From Pseudomonadota bacterium (GTDB lineage Bacteria > Pseudomonadota > Alphaproteobacteria > Rhizobiales > Beijerinckiaceae), in contig JAJYCZ010000013.1 of NCBI GenBank assembly GCA_021777915.1, positions 1 through 34,755 on the forward strand: a DNA stretch of 34,755 nucleotides, given 5' to 3'. The notes beneath the pieces are model-generated. The model had not been told where the DNA came from. It was given only the letters and a program-made list of their open reading frames with translations, and did not search any database. Positions within the stretch are counted from its first letter, which is position 1. Each line of letters starts with the position of its first letter. The position numbers and the translations under genes are program-made. Of the stretch, positions 18,908-27,713 are shown piece after piece.

Positions 18908-19534
18908 ATGATTGATCGCTTGTTCTGGCTGTTGTTCTCGTTTCGCGGGCGGATTGGACGCGCGGATTTCGCAGTCTTTTGGCTCATCCAGCTCGTCGTG
19001 TGGGGGATCTACCAAGTCGCGCTCTGGCGGCGCTATGTCGTCGTCAGCTATGACGCGGCGCAAAGGGCTCACATCGCCCTTGAAGCGCCGCCTGGCGTCA
19101 GGGCGGTTCTGTTCTTCCTGTCCGCCGTCGCCTTGTGGATTTCTCTGGCGGTCCAGATCAAGCGGCTGCATGATTTCAACTCCAGCGGTTGGCCGCTTGC
19201 CGCTCCGATCGGCGGCGCGTCCGTCGGCGGGTTGCTTGTGGGATTGGCCGCCGCGCTTCAGTTGCGCGCCCTCCTCATTCTTGCCGCCGCAGTTTTTTCT
19301 GTCGCCGGGATCGCAGGCCTGGCGCTCATCCTGATGATGTTCTTGCGGGTCGGCTACTGGGGCGACAACGGTCATCCGCGCGGGCCGGACGAGGACGCCG
19401 CGGCGGGCCGCGCAGACTTGTCAACCGGTTCGGGCCCGGCGGCGCGCCGCGCTTACGCGCGCAAATCCTCTCTGGCTGGCTTCGGGCGCCCCGCCGCCGC
19501 GCAGACTTTCGGGCGCCGCGGCGTCCGCCGCTGA
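18908..19534 (+). CDS. DUF805 family membrane protein with basic low-complexity C-terminal tail
   Basis: LFWLLFSFRGRIGRADFAVFWL, QIKRLHDFNSSGWPL, MMFLRVGYWGDNGHPRGPDED; followed by an unusual Arg/Ala-rich tail. Confidence 0.85.
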   Translation: MIDRLFWLLFSFRGRIGRADFAVFWLIQLVVWGIYQVALWRRYVVVSYDAAQRAHIALEAPPGVRAVLFFLSAVALWISLAVQIKRLHDFNSSGWPLAAPIGGASVGGLLVGLAAALQLRALLILAAAVFSVAGIAGLALILMMFLRVGYWGDNGHPRGPDEDAAAGRADLSTGSGPAARRAYARKSSLAGFGRPAAAQTFGRRGVRR

Positions 19535-19540
19535 CTTTCG

Positions 19541-19590
19541 GCGGCTGCCCGCGCGTCTGGCGCCGTCGGATTGGCGCCGCGGGCAGCCGC
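19541..19590. repeat. Perfect 13-bp inverted repeat between convergent genes
   Basis: GCGGCTGCCCGCG (19541-19553) and CGCGGGCAGCCGC (19578-19590), 24-nt spacer, between DUF805 stop and KirBac-like stop; no T-run. Confidence 0.8.
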
Positions 19591-19618
19591 ATCTTGACCA
19601 ATGCCGGCGTGACGCCGT

Positions 19619-20524
19619 TCAGGCTTCGGCCGCCGCGTCCTCCGGTTCGGTGACGTTGAGCTGGCGGTAGTCGATGCGCGGCACGCCGTCCTCGCTCGTG
19701 ATGAGGATGTCGGCGAAAAGCTCGCCGAATTTGATGTCCCGCCAGGAATAGCTCTTGCGGACATGGACGTTCTGTCCGGAAACGTCGTCGAGGCCGACGA
19801 AATTGACCACGAAAAAGGCGTCCAGCGCCTCAAGCTCCTCTGGCCCCTTGCCGAAGATCGGGCTGTCCTCGTCCACGACGTGAAACAGGGTCCAGGAAAA
19901 GGCGAAGATCGGATTGCGCGCCTGTTTCAGGGCGATCGGGCGGAACCGCCGATAGCCGACGCCTTCGATCGTCGGGTCGCTATAGATCATCCAGATTTCG
20001 GCGCGCGCCTCGTTGACCGAACTGCGGCGGGCGTTGACGAAACGCGCCATCAGCGTCGGATGTCCGTTATGCCGGGCGAGGGTCATGAAATCGGCGAAGA
20101 TCACCCGCGCGCGGGGGCGTGAAAAGCGCGCGAAGATCAGGCCGGTGAACACGGCCAGAGTCGACATGCCGGTGAAAATTTCCAGCGTCGCGATCGAATT
20201 GCCGTAGACGCTCCGCGGGTGCATGTCGCCATAGCCGACCGTCGCCAAAGTCTGGATCGAAAAGAAGAACAGGTCGAGGAACGAGCCCGGCCGCGCATTG
20301 GCGACGCTGTCGCCGCCGAGCCAGAACAGGAAGGCGAAAAACACGTTCATGGTCATGAAATAGAGCGCGAAACCGGTGAAAAAGGCCGGCCACGAAATGC
20401 TCATGCTGTTGTGAAAGGCGTCGGTCCAGAACGACTGGTCGAGGCCGCGGGTCAGGAACTCGCGATCGCCGATGCGCACCAGTTGTTCGCGGTCGGACCT
20501 GCGGCGGATCAAAGGTTTTCCCAT
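19619..20524 (-). CDS. Inward-rectifier K+ channel, KirBac-like
   Basis: Two TM segments around FFFSIQTLATVGYGDMHPRSVYGN selectivity filter; C-terminal Kir cytoplasmic domain (ARFSRPRARVIFADFMTLARHNGHPTLMARFVNARRSSVNEARAEIWM...RNPIFAFSWTLFHVVDEDSPI). Confidence 0.92.
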   Translation of the reverse strand: MGKPLIRRRSDREQLVRIGDREFLTRGLDQSFWTDAFHNSMSISWPAFFTGFALYFMTMNVFFAFLFWLGGDSVANARPGSFLDLFFFSIQTLATVGYGDMHPRSVYGNSIATLEIFTGMSTLAVFTGLIFARFSRPRARVIFADFMTLARHNGHPTLMARFVNARRSSVNEARAEIWMIYSDPTIEGVGYRRFRPIALKQARNPIFAFSWTLFHVVDEDSPIFGKGPEELEALDAFFVVNFVGLDDVSGQNVHVRKSYSWRDIKFGELFADILITSEDGVPRIDYRQLNVTEPEDAAAEA

Positions 20525-21150
20525 TTCTCGATCACCCAGCTCTCGGCGCGCGCGTCCTCGCGCCATTGCCGGAACGCGGGCAAGGCCAGGATGCGGTCGC
20601 AGTACGCCCGCGCGGCCGGCGCCAGTTCGAGCGCGTAAATGTCGAGGCGGGTGACGACCGGGGCGAAAAAGGCGTCGGCGGCGCCAAAGTCGCTGAACAG
20701 GAATTCTCCCTCCGCCTGCGAAAAAATCGCCTGGATGCGTGCGAGATCGGCTTGCGCGGCCGCGTCGAGCGGCAGCGGCGCGGCGCGGCGGGCGCGGCGG
20801 AAATTGGTCGGGCAGGCCTGCCGCAAGGCCTGAAAGCCGGAATGCATTTCGGCGCACAGCGAACGCGCCCGCGCCCGTTTTTTTCGGTCGCGCGGCCAGA
20901 TGTTCTTGTCGGGAAAAACTTCGGCCAAATATTCGACGATGGCGAGCGAGTCCCATACGGAAAGATCGCCGTCGCGCAGCACCGGAACCTTTCCCGTCGG
21001 CGCCTCGCGCAGCATTTTTTCGCGCGAGCCTTCGACGTAGAGCGGGACGACTTCTTCCGAAAAGGGGATATTCAGCGCGCGCATCAAAAGCCAGGGCCGC
21101 AGAGACCAGGACGAATAGGCCTTGTTGCCGATGAAGAGCTTCAGGGTCAT
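20509..21150 (-). CDS. Glutathione S-transferase family protein
   Basis: MTLKLFIGNKAYSSWSLRPWLLMRALNIPFSEEVVPLY...EAPTGKVPVLRDGDLSVWDSLAIVEYLAE; C-terminal helical domain follows. Confidence 0.9.
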   Translation of the reverse strand: MTLKLFIGNKAYSSWSLRPWLLMRALNIPFSEEVVPLYVEGSREKMLREAPTGKVPVLRDGDLSVWDSLAIVEYLAEVFPDKNIWPRDRKKRARARSLCAEMHSGFQALRQACPTNFRRARRAAPLPLDAAAQADLARIQAIFSQAEGEFLFSDFGAADAFFAPVVTRLDIYALELAPAARAYCDRILALPAFRQWREDARAESWVIEKWENL

Positions 21151-21159
21151 GGCGTTTCT

Positions 21160-21579
21160 CTAAAATTTCGGCGCCGCCGGATGACGCGGCGGCTCATAGG
21201 GGGCGCCGGCCTTTTTCCACTCGGTGAAACCGCCCTCGACATGGGCGACCGGCGCCAGGCCCATGCGCTGCGCCAGATGGGCGGCGAGCGCCGAGCGCAG
21301 GCCCCCGGCGCAGAAGAACACGAAAGTCCTGTCCTGCTGGAACTGCGGCTTGGCGTAGGGGCTCGCCGGGTCGATCCAGAATTCCAGCATGCCGCGCGGG
21401 CAATGGAAGGCGCCGGGGATTCGCCCCTCGCGGTCGAGTTCGCGCGGGTCGCGCAGATCGACGAACAGAACGTCGTCGCGGCCGAGCAGGTCCTTGGCCT
21501 CGGCGACTTTCAACGCCCGCACGGCGGCGTTGGCCTCGGCCAGCATCTGCTGGATTCCATAGGTGATCTTGCTCGGCAT
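21160..21579 (-). CDS. Rhodanese-like domain protein
   Basis: DDVLFVDLRDPRELDREGRIPGAFHCPRGMLEFWIDP...RTFVFFCAGGLRSALAAHLAQRMG...HVEGGFTEWKKAGAP; active-site Cys in FFCAGG. Start MPSKITYG at 21579. Confidence 0.9.
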   Translation of the reverse strand: MPSKITYGIQQMLAEANAAVRALKVAEAKDLLGRDDVLFVDLRDPRELDREGRIPGAFHCPRGMLEFWIDPASPYAKPQFQQDRTFVFFCAGGLRSALAAHLAQRMGLAPVAHVEGGFTEWKKAGAPYEPPRHPAAPKF

Positions 21580-21686
21580 GAACCCCTCTCTCACCCCGGA
21601 TTGGACCCCAGGGCGGAGGCTGCGTCAACTCGCAAGTCTTGATTCGCAAGCCTTGACCTGCCCCCCGCTTTTGCCGACAACCGGCC

Positions 21687-21959
21687 ATGCTCGAAGACGA
21701 TCCGCTTGCCCAGACGATTCTCGCCCTTTGCGCCACCCTCGGTCCCGGCAAGTCGATCTGCCCGACCGACGCGGCCAAGGATTTCGCCCGCGCCCGCGAG
21801 GAAGACGAACTGGCCTGGCGCGGCCATCTCCCGCGGGTGCGCGCCCGCGCCGTGGCGCTCGCCCGCGCCGGACGGCTGGTGATCTATCGCAAGGGCAAGC
21901 CGGCCGACCCGGATGATTTTCGCGGGGTCTATCGAATCGGCCTGCCGCGCGGCGACTGA
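21687..21959 (+). CDS. DUF3253-like small protein
   Basis: MLEDDPLAQTILALCATLGPGKSICPTDAAKDFARAREEDELAWRGHLPRVRARAVALARAGRLVIYRKGKPADPDDFRGVYRIGL. Confidence 0.8.
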   Translation: MLEDDPLAQTILALCATLGPGKSICPTDAAKDFARAREEDELAWRGHLPRVRARAVALARAGRLVIYRKGKPADPDDFRGVYRIGLPRGD

Positions 21960-21985
21960 GAAGCCGGGCGGAAAAGGAGCGAGAA

Positions 21986-22774
21986 ATGTTCTTCGTCGCG
22001 TCGAAAATCTTCTGGCTCCTGGCCTCGCCGCTGCATTTGCTGCTGATCCTGCTGCTGGCGGGGTTGGCGTCCAGCCCGCGCTGGCGCCCCGGACGGGCTT
22101 TGGCGCTGATGGCGGCGGTCGCCCTGGCGTTGATCGTGTTCTCGCCGGCCAGCGCCCTGCTGATTCGCCCGCTGGAGGACCGCTTCCCGCGACAATCCGA
22201 AAACATGCCGCCGCCGAAGGGAATTATCGTGCTCGGCGGCGCGGCCGACGAGCAGATCACGCGCGCCCGCGATCAGGTCACGTTGAACGAGGCCGCCACG
22301 CGGATGACCGAAGGCGCGGCGCTGGCGCGGCTCTACCCCCAGGCGCTGCTGGTCTTTTCCGGCGGCTCCAGCGCGCTCATCGACAACTCGGCCAGGGAGG
22401 CGGCTGTCGCGCGGCGGTTGTGGCGCGAACTCGGCGTGCCGGAAAGCCGGATGCTTTTCGAGGACCGCTCGCGCAACACATACGAGAACGCCGTCTTCAC
22501 CAAAAGGCTGGTCAACCCGCAAAAGGGCGAAAAATGGCTGCTGGTGACCTCGGCCTATCACATGCCGCGCGCCATCGGGGTTTTCCGCGCCTCGGGCATG
22601 GAGCCGCAAGCCTTTCCCGTCGATTACCGCACGACGGGCGACGCCCGCGACTTGCGCCCGCCCGGCGACGGCGCGCGCGCCATGATCGATTTCGAAGGCG
22701 CGGCGCGGGAATGGATCGGCCTTCTGGCCTATCGCCTGACCGGCAGGATCAAGGTTCTGTTTCCGGCGCCGTGA
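21986..22774 (+). CDS. YdcF/ElyC family (DUF218) protein
   Basis: TM segments, KGIIVLGGAADEQ, VFSGGSSALI, RSRNTYENAVFTKRLV, WLLVTSAYHMPRAIGVFRASGM. Confidence 0.9.
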   Translation: MFFVASKIFWLLASPLHLLLILLLAGLASSPRWRPGRALALMAAVALALIVFSPASALLIRPLEDRFPRQSENMPPPKGIIVLGGAADEQITRARDQVTLNEAATRMTEGAALARLYPQALLVFSGGSSALIDNSAREAAVARRLWRELGVPESRMLFEDRSRNTYENAVFTKRLVNPQKGEKWLLVTSAYHMPRAIGVFRASGMEPQAFPVDYRTTGDARDLRPPGDGARAMIDFEGAAREWIGLLAYRLTGRIKVLFPAP

Positions 22775-22789
22775 GCGGCCGCCCCGGCG

Positions 22790-23608
22790 TCAGCGCGAGG
22801 CCGATTCGGCCTGCTCGACGCCGTTGGCTGCCAGAAACTTCTGCCAGTCGCTGGCGTCGCCATAAAAGGCGTTGCGATCGACACGGGTCGGAATGCCGCT
22901 GACCCAGGCGTCCGACTGATATTGCCAGAAGCGCCACTCGCGATCGCCATATTTCGCGGAGGGGCGCCGCTTGGTCGAGCGGATCCAGATCGGATAATCG
23001 GTCAGCTCGCCGTCGATGATGGTCTGATAGAAATCGACCGTGGTGTAGATGATCGGCTTCTTGCCGTAATAGCGCTGCATCTCCGCGAGCATGGCGCGGA
23101 TTTCGTGCAGGGTGGACTCGCGTTCGAGACGACGCCGGCAGGTCGGCGAATCGGGGGTCGCCTCGACATCGAGCACCGGGGGCAGGGCGCCCTGCTCGGG
23201 CGGGACATTCCTTTCGAACCAGGCCATGTTGTCCTGCCACGGCCGGCACCAATAGACGAAATGATAGGCCCCGTGTGGCAGGCCCGCGGCCTTGGCGCCC
23301 TGCCAGTTGCGGGCGAAATTCGGGTCGATGCGGTCGCCGCCCTCGGTCGCCTTGATATAGGCGAATTTGACGCCGCCCTCGTGCACCGCGTCCCAGTTGA
23401 CATTGCCCTGGTATTTGGACACATCGACGCCATGCACGGTGAAATTCCGGGCGAGCTTGGTCGCCTCGGTTTCCTTGTAATGGCCGGGCCGGGCGCCGAC
23501 GAGCGGGTGCTCGGCGAAAGCCGAAGGAGCCTCCCCGCATGCCGCGAGCGCGAGCAGCAGGCCCGGAAGCGCGAAACGCGCGACGATCTTGGTGCGGAAA
23601 TCACTCAT
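22790..23608 (-). CDS. GH25-family lysozyme-like hydrolase with lipoprotein-type signal
   Basis: LLLALAACGE lipobox; VHGVDVSKYQGNVNWDAVHEGGVKFAYIKATEGGDRIDPNFARNWQGAKAAGLPHGAYHFV, VLDVEATPDSP, PIIYTTVDFY, EWRFWQYQSDAWVSGI. Confidence 0.92.
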   Translation of the reverse strand: MSDFRTKIVARFALPGLLLALAACGEAPSAFAEHPLVGARPGHYKETEATKLARNFTVHGVDVSKYQGNVNWDAVHEGGVKFAYIKATEGGDRIDPNFARNWQGAKAAGLPHGAYHFVYWCRPWQDNMAWFERNVPPEQGALPPVLDVEATPDSPTCRRRLERESTLHEIRAMLAEMQRYYGKKPIIYTTVDFYQTIIDGELTDYPIWIRSTKRRPSAKYGDREWRFWQYQSDAWVSGIPTRVDRNAFYGDASDWQKFLAANGVEQAESASR

Positions 23609-23823
23609 GCGCGCAGATTACCTCGATCGGGGTAATAAGTCGTTAATCTACATCACGCCGGTTCACCGCCTGAATTGAACCGGAATTTTCGTTTTTGGCA
23701 AGTGCGGGCTGCGCCCGCGCCGTGCGCCGCCCCGTATTTTCAGGCGATTCCGCCGCGCGGCGCGGCCTTCCGCGACAGCGGCGTTGGCGCCGCCGTCCGG
23801 TTTGAAGTAAAAGGCGTTTTGCG

Positions 23824-24702
23824 ATGTGGGTGAAGATTCCGTTTATCGTGGCGGGTATGGCGCTGGCGCTTTGCGGCGGCGCGCGGGCCGAGGCGTGCGG
23901 CCCGCAAAAGCTCGGGGTTTCACGGACGATCCTTGTCGGCGCCCCCGTCCATGTCGGTCTCAAAACCTATCCGCGGACGCTCGACCTGAAAGACCACGAA
24001 ATCGTCCTGACCTTCGACGACGGCCCCGCGCCGGCGACGAACCGGGTGCTCGCGGCCCTCGAAGCGCAATGCGCCCGGGCGACCTTTTTCCTGATCGGAC
24101 GCAACGCCGCCGCCATGCCGGCGCTGGTGCGCCGCGAGATCGCCGACGGCGACACGGTCGGCAGTCATTCCTATAATCATCCGATTTTGCCCAGCCTGCC
24201 GCTCGCCAGGGCCGTGGCCAATATCGAGGCGGGCGCGGCGGCGGTGGACAAAGCCTCCGGCGGCAAGGCGTCGCGATTTTTCCGTTTTCCCGGCTTCGCC
24301 GATTCGCCCGCCCTGCTGGCGGCGCTCGACAAGACGAACAGGCCGGTTTTCGGCGCCGATCTCTGGGCTTCCGACTGGAACGCCATGACGCCACGGGAAG
24401 AACTCGACCTGCTGATGGGCCGATTGCGGCGCGCGGGCGGCGGAATCGTCCTGCTCCATGACAGCAAGCGGGAGACGGCGGACATACTGCCCGACTTTCT
24501 CGCCGCGCTGAAGGCGGAAGGATTCCATATCGTGGCGCTTGCGCCGGGCGACGTCCCGCCCGCGCTCAGAAAGGCTCCCTCCGGCTGGAAATCCGAAACC
24601 GAGGAGACGTTGAGGAAAATGGGGATCGGCGGCGGAAAAGGCGCCGCGCCGAAAATCGACGTTCCGCTTCAGGAGCAGAAGGATCCGGCGAACAGGATGT
24701 GA
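23824..24702 (+). CDS. Polysaccharide deacetylase (NodB homology domain)
   Basis: KDHEIVLTFDDGPAPATNRVLAALEAQCARATFFLIGRNAAAMP...GDTVGSHSYNHPILPSL...RFFRFPGFADSP...GGGIVLLHDSKRETADIL. Confidence 0.92.
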   Translation: MWVKIPFIVAGMALALCGGARAEACGPQKLGVSRTILVGAPVHVGLKTYPRTLDLKDHEIVLTFDDGPAPATNRVLAALEAQCARATFFLIGRNAAAMPALVRREIADGDTVGSHSYNHPILPSLPLARAVANIEAGAAAVDKASGGKASRFFRFPGFADSPALLAALDKTNRPVFGADLWASDWNAMTPREELDLLMGRLRRAGGGIVLLHDSKRETADILPDFLAALKAEGFHIVALAPGDVPPALRKAPSGWKSETEETLRKMGIGGGKGAAPKIDVPLQEQKDPANRM

Positions 24703-24709
24703 GGGAAAG

Positions 24710-24731
24710 AAAACCAAGCGATGCGCTTGGT
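24710..24731 (-). terminator. Intrinsic terminator of tRNA-Leu, overlapping its 3' end
   Basis: Minus strand reads ACCAAGCG-CAT-CGCTTGGT-TTTCTTTCCC; the 8-bp stem begins with the tRNA discriminator base and CCA. Confidence 0.75.
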
Positions 24732-24814
24732 GCGGCCAAGAGGACTCGAACCTCCACCCCGGTTAAAGGACTAGCACCTCAAGCTAGCGCGTCTACCAAT
24801 TCCGCCATGGCCGC
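24728..24814 (-). tRNA. tRNA-Leu (anticodon GAG), CCA encoded
   Basis: Minus strand GCGGCCATGGCGGAATTGGTAGACGCGCTAGCTTGAGGTGCTAGTCCTTTAACCGGGGTGGAGGTTCGAGTCCTCTTGGCCGCACCA; 7-bp acceptor, long variable arm, loop TTGAGGT, T-loop GGTTCGAGTCC. Confidence 0.95.
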
Positions 24815-24941
24815 GCGATTTCCGGGTTTTTGGGCCCGATCAATCGGTAGGCGCGTCGTCTAACAAATCGCTTCCGGCCTTGCAAGCCGCCAGCCCGATT
24901 TTTCTCGACGCGCCCGCCGCGCCGCGCGATAAGACCATGAA

Positions 24942-25670
24942 ATGACAGAAGCCCGCGCCACACCGCCCGCCTCATTTCTTGCCGCGCCCGGCGCGCCGCC
25001 GGTGGAATGGCGGATTTCCGAGGGCCTGACCGGCTATTCTCACGCCGTTTCGGAAATGGAGGCGCGCGCCGGCGCCATCGCCGAGGGAACGGCGCGCGAG
25101 CTTGTCTGGCTGGTCGAGCATCCGCCGCTCTATACGGCGGGGACCTCGGCGCGGCCGGACGACCTGCTCGATACGCGTTTCCCGGTCCACGCCACGGGCC
25201 GTGGCGGCCAGTTCACCTATCACGGTCCCGGCCAGCGCGTGGCCTATGTGCTCCTCGACCTCAACCGCCGCTCGCGCGACGTGCGGTCGTATGTCTGCGC
25301 GCTGGAGAAATGGATCATCGCCGCGCTGGCGCGGTTCAATGTGAAAGGCGAAATTCGCGACGGCCGCGTCGGCGTCTGGGTCGCGCGGCCGGACAAGTCG
25401 CGTGGCCCGCGTGGCGAGACGGCCGAGGACAAGATCGCGGCGATCGGGGTGCGGATGCGGCGCTGGGTGTCGTTTCACGGAATCGCGCTCAATGTCGAGC
25501 CGGACCTCTCGCATTTTTCGGGCATCGTCCCTTGCGGGATCAAAGAGAATCATCTCGGCGTCACCAGTCTGTTGGATCTCGGCCTGCCGGTGAGCATGCA
25601 GGACGCGGATGTGGCGCTTCGTTCGAGCTTTGAGGAGATTTTCGGGCCGACGGACTCCGGACCAGCCTGA
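24942..25670 (+). CDS. lipB: Octanoyltransferase (lipoyl(octanoyl) transferase)
   Basis: [92 protein letters not shown]. Confidence 0.96.
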   Translation: MTEARATPPASFLAAPGAPPVEWRISEGLTGYSHAVSEMEARAGAIAEGTARELVWLVEHPPLYTAGTSARPDDLLDTRFPVHATGRGGQFTYHGPGQRVAYVLLDLNRRSRDVRSYVCALEKWIIAALARFNVKGEIRDGRVGVWVARPDKSRGPRGETAEDKIAAIGVRMRRWVSFHGIALNVEPDLSHFSGIVPCGIKENHLGVTSLLDLGLPVSMQDADVALRSSFEEIFGPTDSGPA

Positions 25671-25815
25671 ACCTCGGCGCCGCGCCGCATCGACGGGACG
25701 GCTGGGCATGACGGTTTCGCCCCATTTTCGGCCTTGACAGCTTGACGGCGTTTTTCTAATCGATGCACGTCCAGATTGCATTCCGATCATTTCTCAATTC
25801 GATTTTGGAGCAAGC

Positions 25816-26436
25816 ATGTTGTCGCGCTCATCCGTATTGGAACTGCTCTTCCGCGCCACGCGCTTCGCATTGCCCGCCGTGATTTTATTGGGCTTGGCCG
25901 GGTGCGTGGACGCCGAGCGGCCCAATGTGTCGGCGGAAACCGTCACGTCGTTCAAATTGACCAGCGTGTCGGTCGATTTCGCGCCCAACGCCGCCATCCA
26001 TATTTCTCCGGTCGAGGATCAGGTCCACGCCCGCGGCGTCTACGACCGCGAACAGGTCGCCGCGGCGGAAAAAGCGCAAATCCGGCAGGTTTTCGCCGAA
26101 GTGTTCAGCGCCGTCGTCGGCGCCAGGCTCACCGGCGCGCGCCCTGTCGCCGCGCGGATCGTCGTGACCGGTTTCAACGTGCCCGGCCCCCTCATGACCG
26201 CATTGGCCAGCGGCTCCTATAGCGTGGCCGCAGGCGTCGATCTTGTCGATGCGGCGACCGGCGCGACGCTGGTCTCCGTCCCGCCGGGAAAGATTTCGAA
26301 CGCGGTTTATCAGCCTGGCGGCGTCGGCGGACTGATCGTGCAGGCGGTCCAGTCTGGCGATCCGTCCGATCGCAAGACCCGCCAGCTCGCTCAAATTTTT
26401 TCCAACGAATATGTGCAATGGCTTCTCGGGAAGTGA
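25816..26436 (+). CDS. Hypothetical lipoprotein
   Basis: Lipobox VILLGLAGCVDAERP; 206 aa, no family recognised with certainty. Confidence 0.7.
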   Translation: MLSRSSVLELLFRATRFALPAVILLGLAGCVDAERPNVSAETVTSFKLTSVSVDFAPNAAIHISPVEDQVHARGVYDREQVAAAEKAQIRQVFAEVFSAVVGARLTGARPVAARIVVTGFNVPGPLMTALASGSYSVAAGVDLVDAATGATLVSVPPGKISNAVYQPGGVGGLIVQAVQSGDPSDRKTRQLAQIFSNEYVQWLLGK

Positions 26437-26539
26437 GGCGACCGGCGCGGGGAGGTTCGCCAAGCCGGCGTTCCTCCCGTTCGGGGATCTGGAAGGGCGG
26501 CAAAGTTTGAGCATTGTCTGGGCCGCTGATTTCTTTCGG

Positions 26540-26570
26540 TTGACACCAGCGCCGGCCTGGCGAGCATAAG
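26540..26570 (+). promoter_or_regulatory. Possible sigma70-type promoter upstream of 26615 ORF
   Basis: TTGACA at 26540-26545, 18-19 nt spacer, GCATAA/CATAAG at 26564-26570; motif match only. Confidence 0.35.
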
Positions 26571-26614
26571 GCGGCCAGCGCCGCCCCGCGCCATGACGAA
26601 TCTGGAACTGAATC

Positions 26615-27412
26615 ATGCGGACCATTTTTTTCGCTGCCTCGCTTTGCGCCCTGACCGCCGCCGCCCGCGCCGAGTCCATCCCCCAGCCGACATTGAACCC
26701 GCATGAGTCGTGGTCCTACCATGTCACGGCGCAAAACCGCGGCACGGTCCGGGACGCGCATATCACCGTGTCCGTGACGCGCGTCGGACCGGACGGCGTC
26801 CTCGTCAGCGAGAGCTCCACCGCCGCGCCTGGCCGCGTGGCGTCGGCGCTCTATGGACTGGACTGGAGCAAGCGCCGCAGCGTCAACGGGCAGGAAACCA
26901 CGGTCAACCGGCCCTTCGCCTTCCCGCTTGAAGTGGGCAAGTCCTGGCAGGTCGAATATACCGAGAAGAATCCGAACCCGCGGAAGCTTCGCGAGACGGA
27001 TGTCCTGCCCTACAAGGTCGTCGGCTGGGAGGACGTCACCGTCCCGGCCGGAAAATTTCACGCCTTGAAGATCGAATCTTTCGGGCGCTGGACGGCGGAG
27101 GTCTCGCCGCGCGTCGTCAACAACTCCACCACCGCCCGATCGGGCGGCGTGGCGACCCAGGGCGCCGAAAGCCGGATCGTGAAGGGGGGGCGGGTCAGCG
27201 GCCGCTATTACAAATGCTTCTGGTATGTCCCCCAGGTGAAGCGATGGGTGAAATCGATCGAGGAGAACTATTCCGCGAACGACACGCTGAGCCAATCGGT
27301 CGCCAACGAACTCGAAAGCTACGACTTGGGCGGCGGCGGGAAGCCGCAAAACGCGCCGCGCCCTTCCGTCCCCGTCACGCCGCCGCCGGCGCCCGACAAG
27401 AGTTCGATCTGA
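26615..27412 (+). CDS. Hypothetical secreted protein
   Basis: Signal peptide MRTIFFAASLCALTAAARA; beta-rich body with VTVPAGKFHALKIESFGRW and YYKCFWYVPQVKRWVKSIEENYS. Confidence 0.7.
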   Translation: MRTIFFAASLCALTAAARAESIPQPTLNPHESWSYHVTAQNRGTVRDAHITVSVTRVGPDGVLVSESSTAAPGRVASALYGLDWSKRRSVNGQETTVNRPFAFPLEVGKSWQVEYTEKNPNPRKLRETDVLPYKVVGWEDVTVPAGKFHALKIESFGRWTAEVSPRVVNNSTTARSGGVATQGAESRIVKGGRVSGRYYKCFWYVPQVKRWVKSIEENYSANDTLSQSVANELESYDLGGGGKPQNAPRPSVPVTPPPAPDKSSI

Positions 27413-27464
27413 CCCTGCCGCATCGCGCCGGCCGCGAATCGGAGAACATCGTGGCTCGCGAGAA

Positions 27465-27713
27465 CTATCCTCCGGTCATCGGTGGGAAAAACGCGATTTC
27501 CCGCGCGCCGACAATGCTGGCCTCGGGCCTGGCGTGTTTCCTGTCGATGGCGGCGCGGACGATGGTCTGCGAAAATGTGGCGGCATAGGCCTCGTCGCGC
27601 TGGCTGAGCCAGGCGATCAGATCGGCGAGGCTGCGCGCCGATTCAGGAACCTCGACCTCCTCGGCGGATTTGCCGATGCGCTCGCGCAGGGAGGCGAAAT
27701 AGACCAGCCTCAT
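27465..27713 (-). CDS. moaD: Molybdopterin synthase sulfur carrier subunit MoaD
   Basis: MRLVYFASLRERIGKSAEEVEVPESARSLADLIAWL...AREIAFFPPMTGG; C-terminal GG. Start overlaps pgsA stop (ATGA). Confidence 0.9.
   Translation of the reverse strand: MRLVYFASLRERIGKSAEEVEVPESARSLADLIAWLSQRDEAYAATFSQTIVRAAIDRKHARPEASIVGAREIAFFPPMTGG

Noticed and set aside
24728-24814. tRNA-Leu as an integration site for a mobile element
   Set aside because: No integrase, direct repeat of the tRNA 3' end, or atypical gene content is visible next to it.
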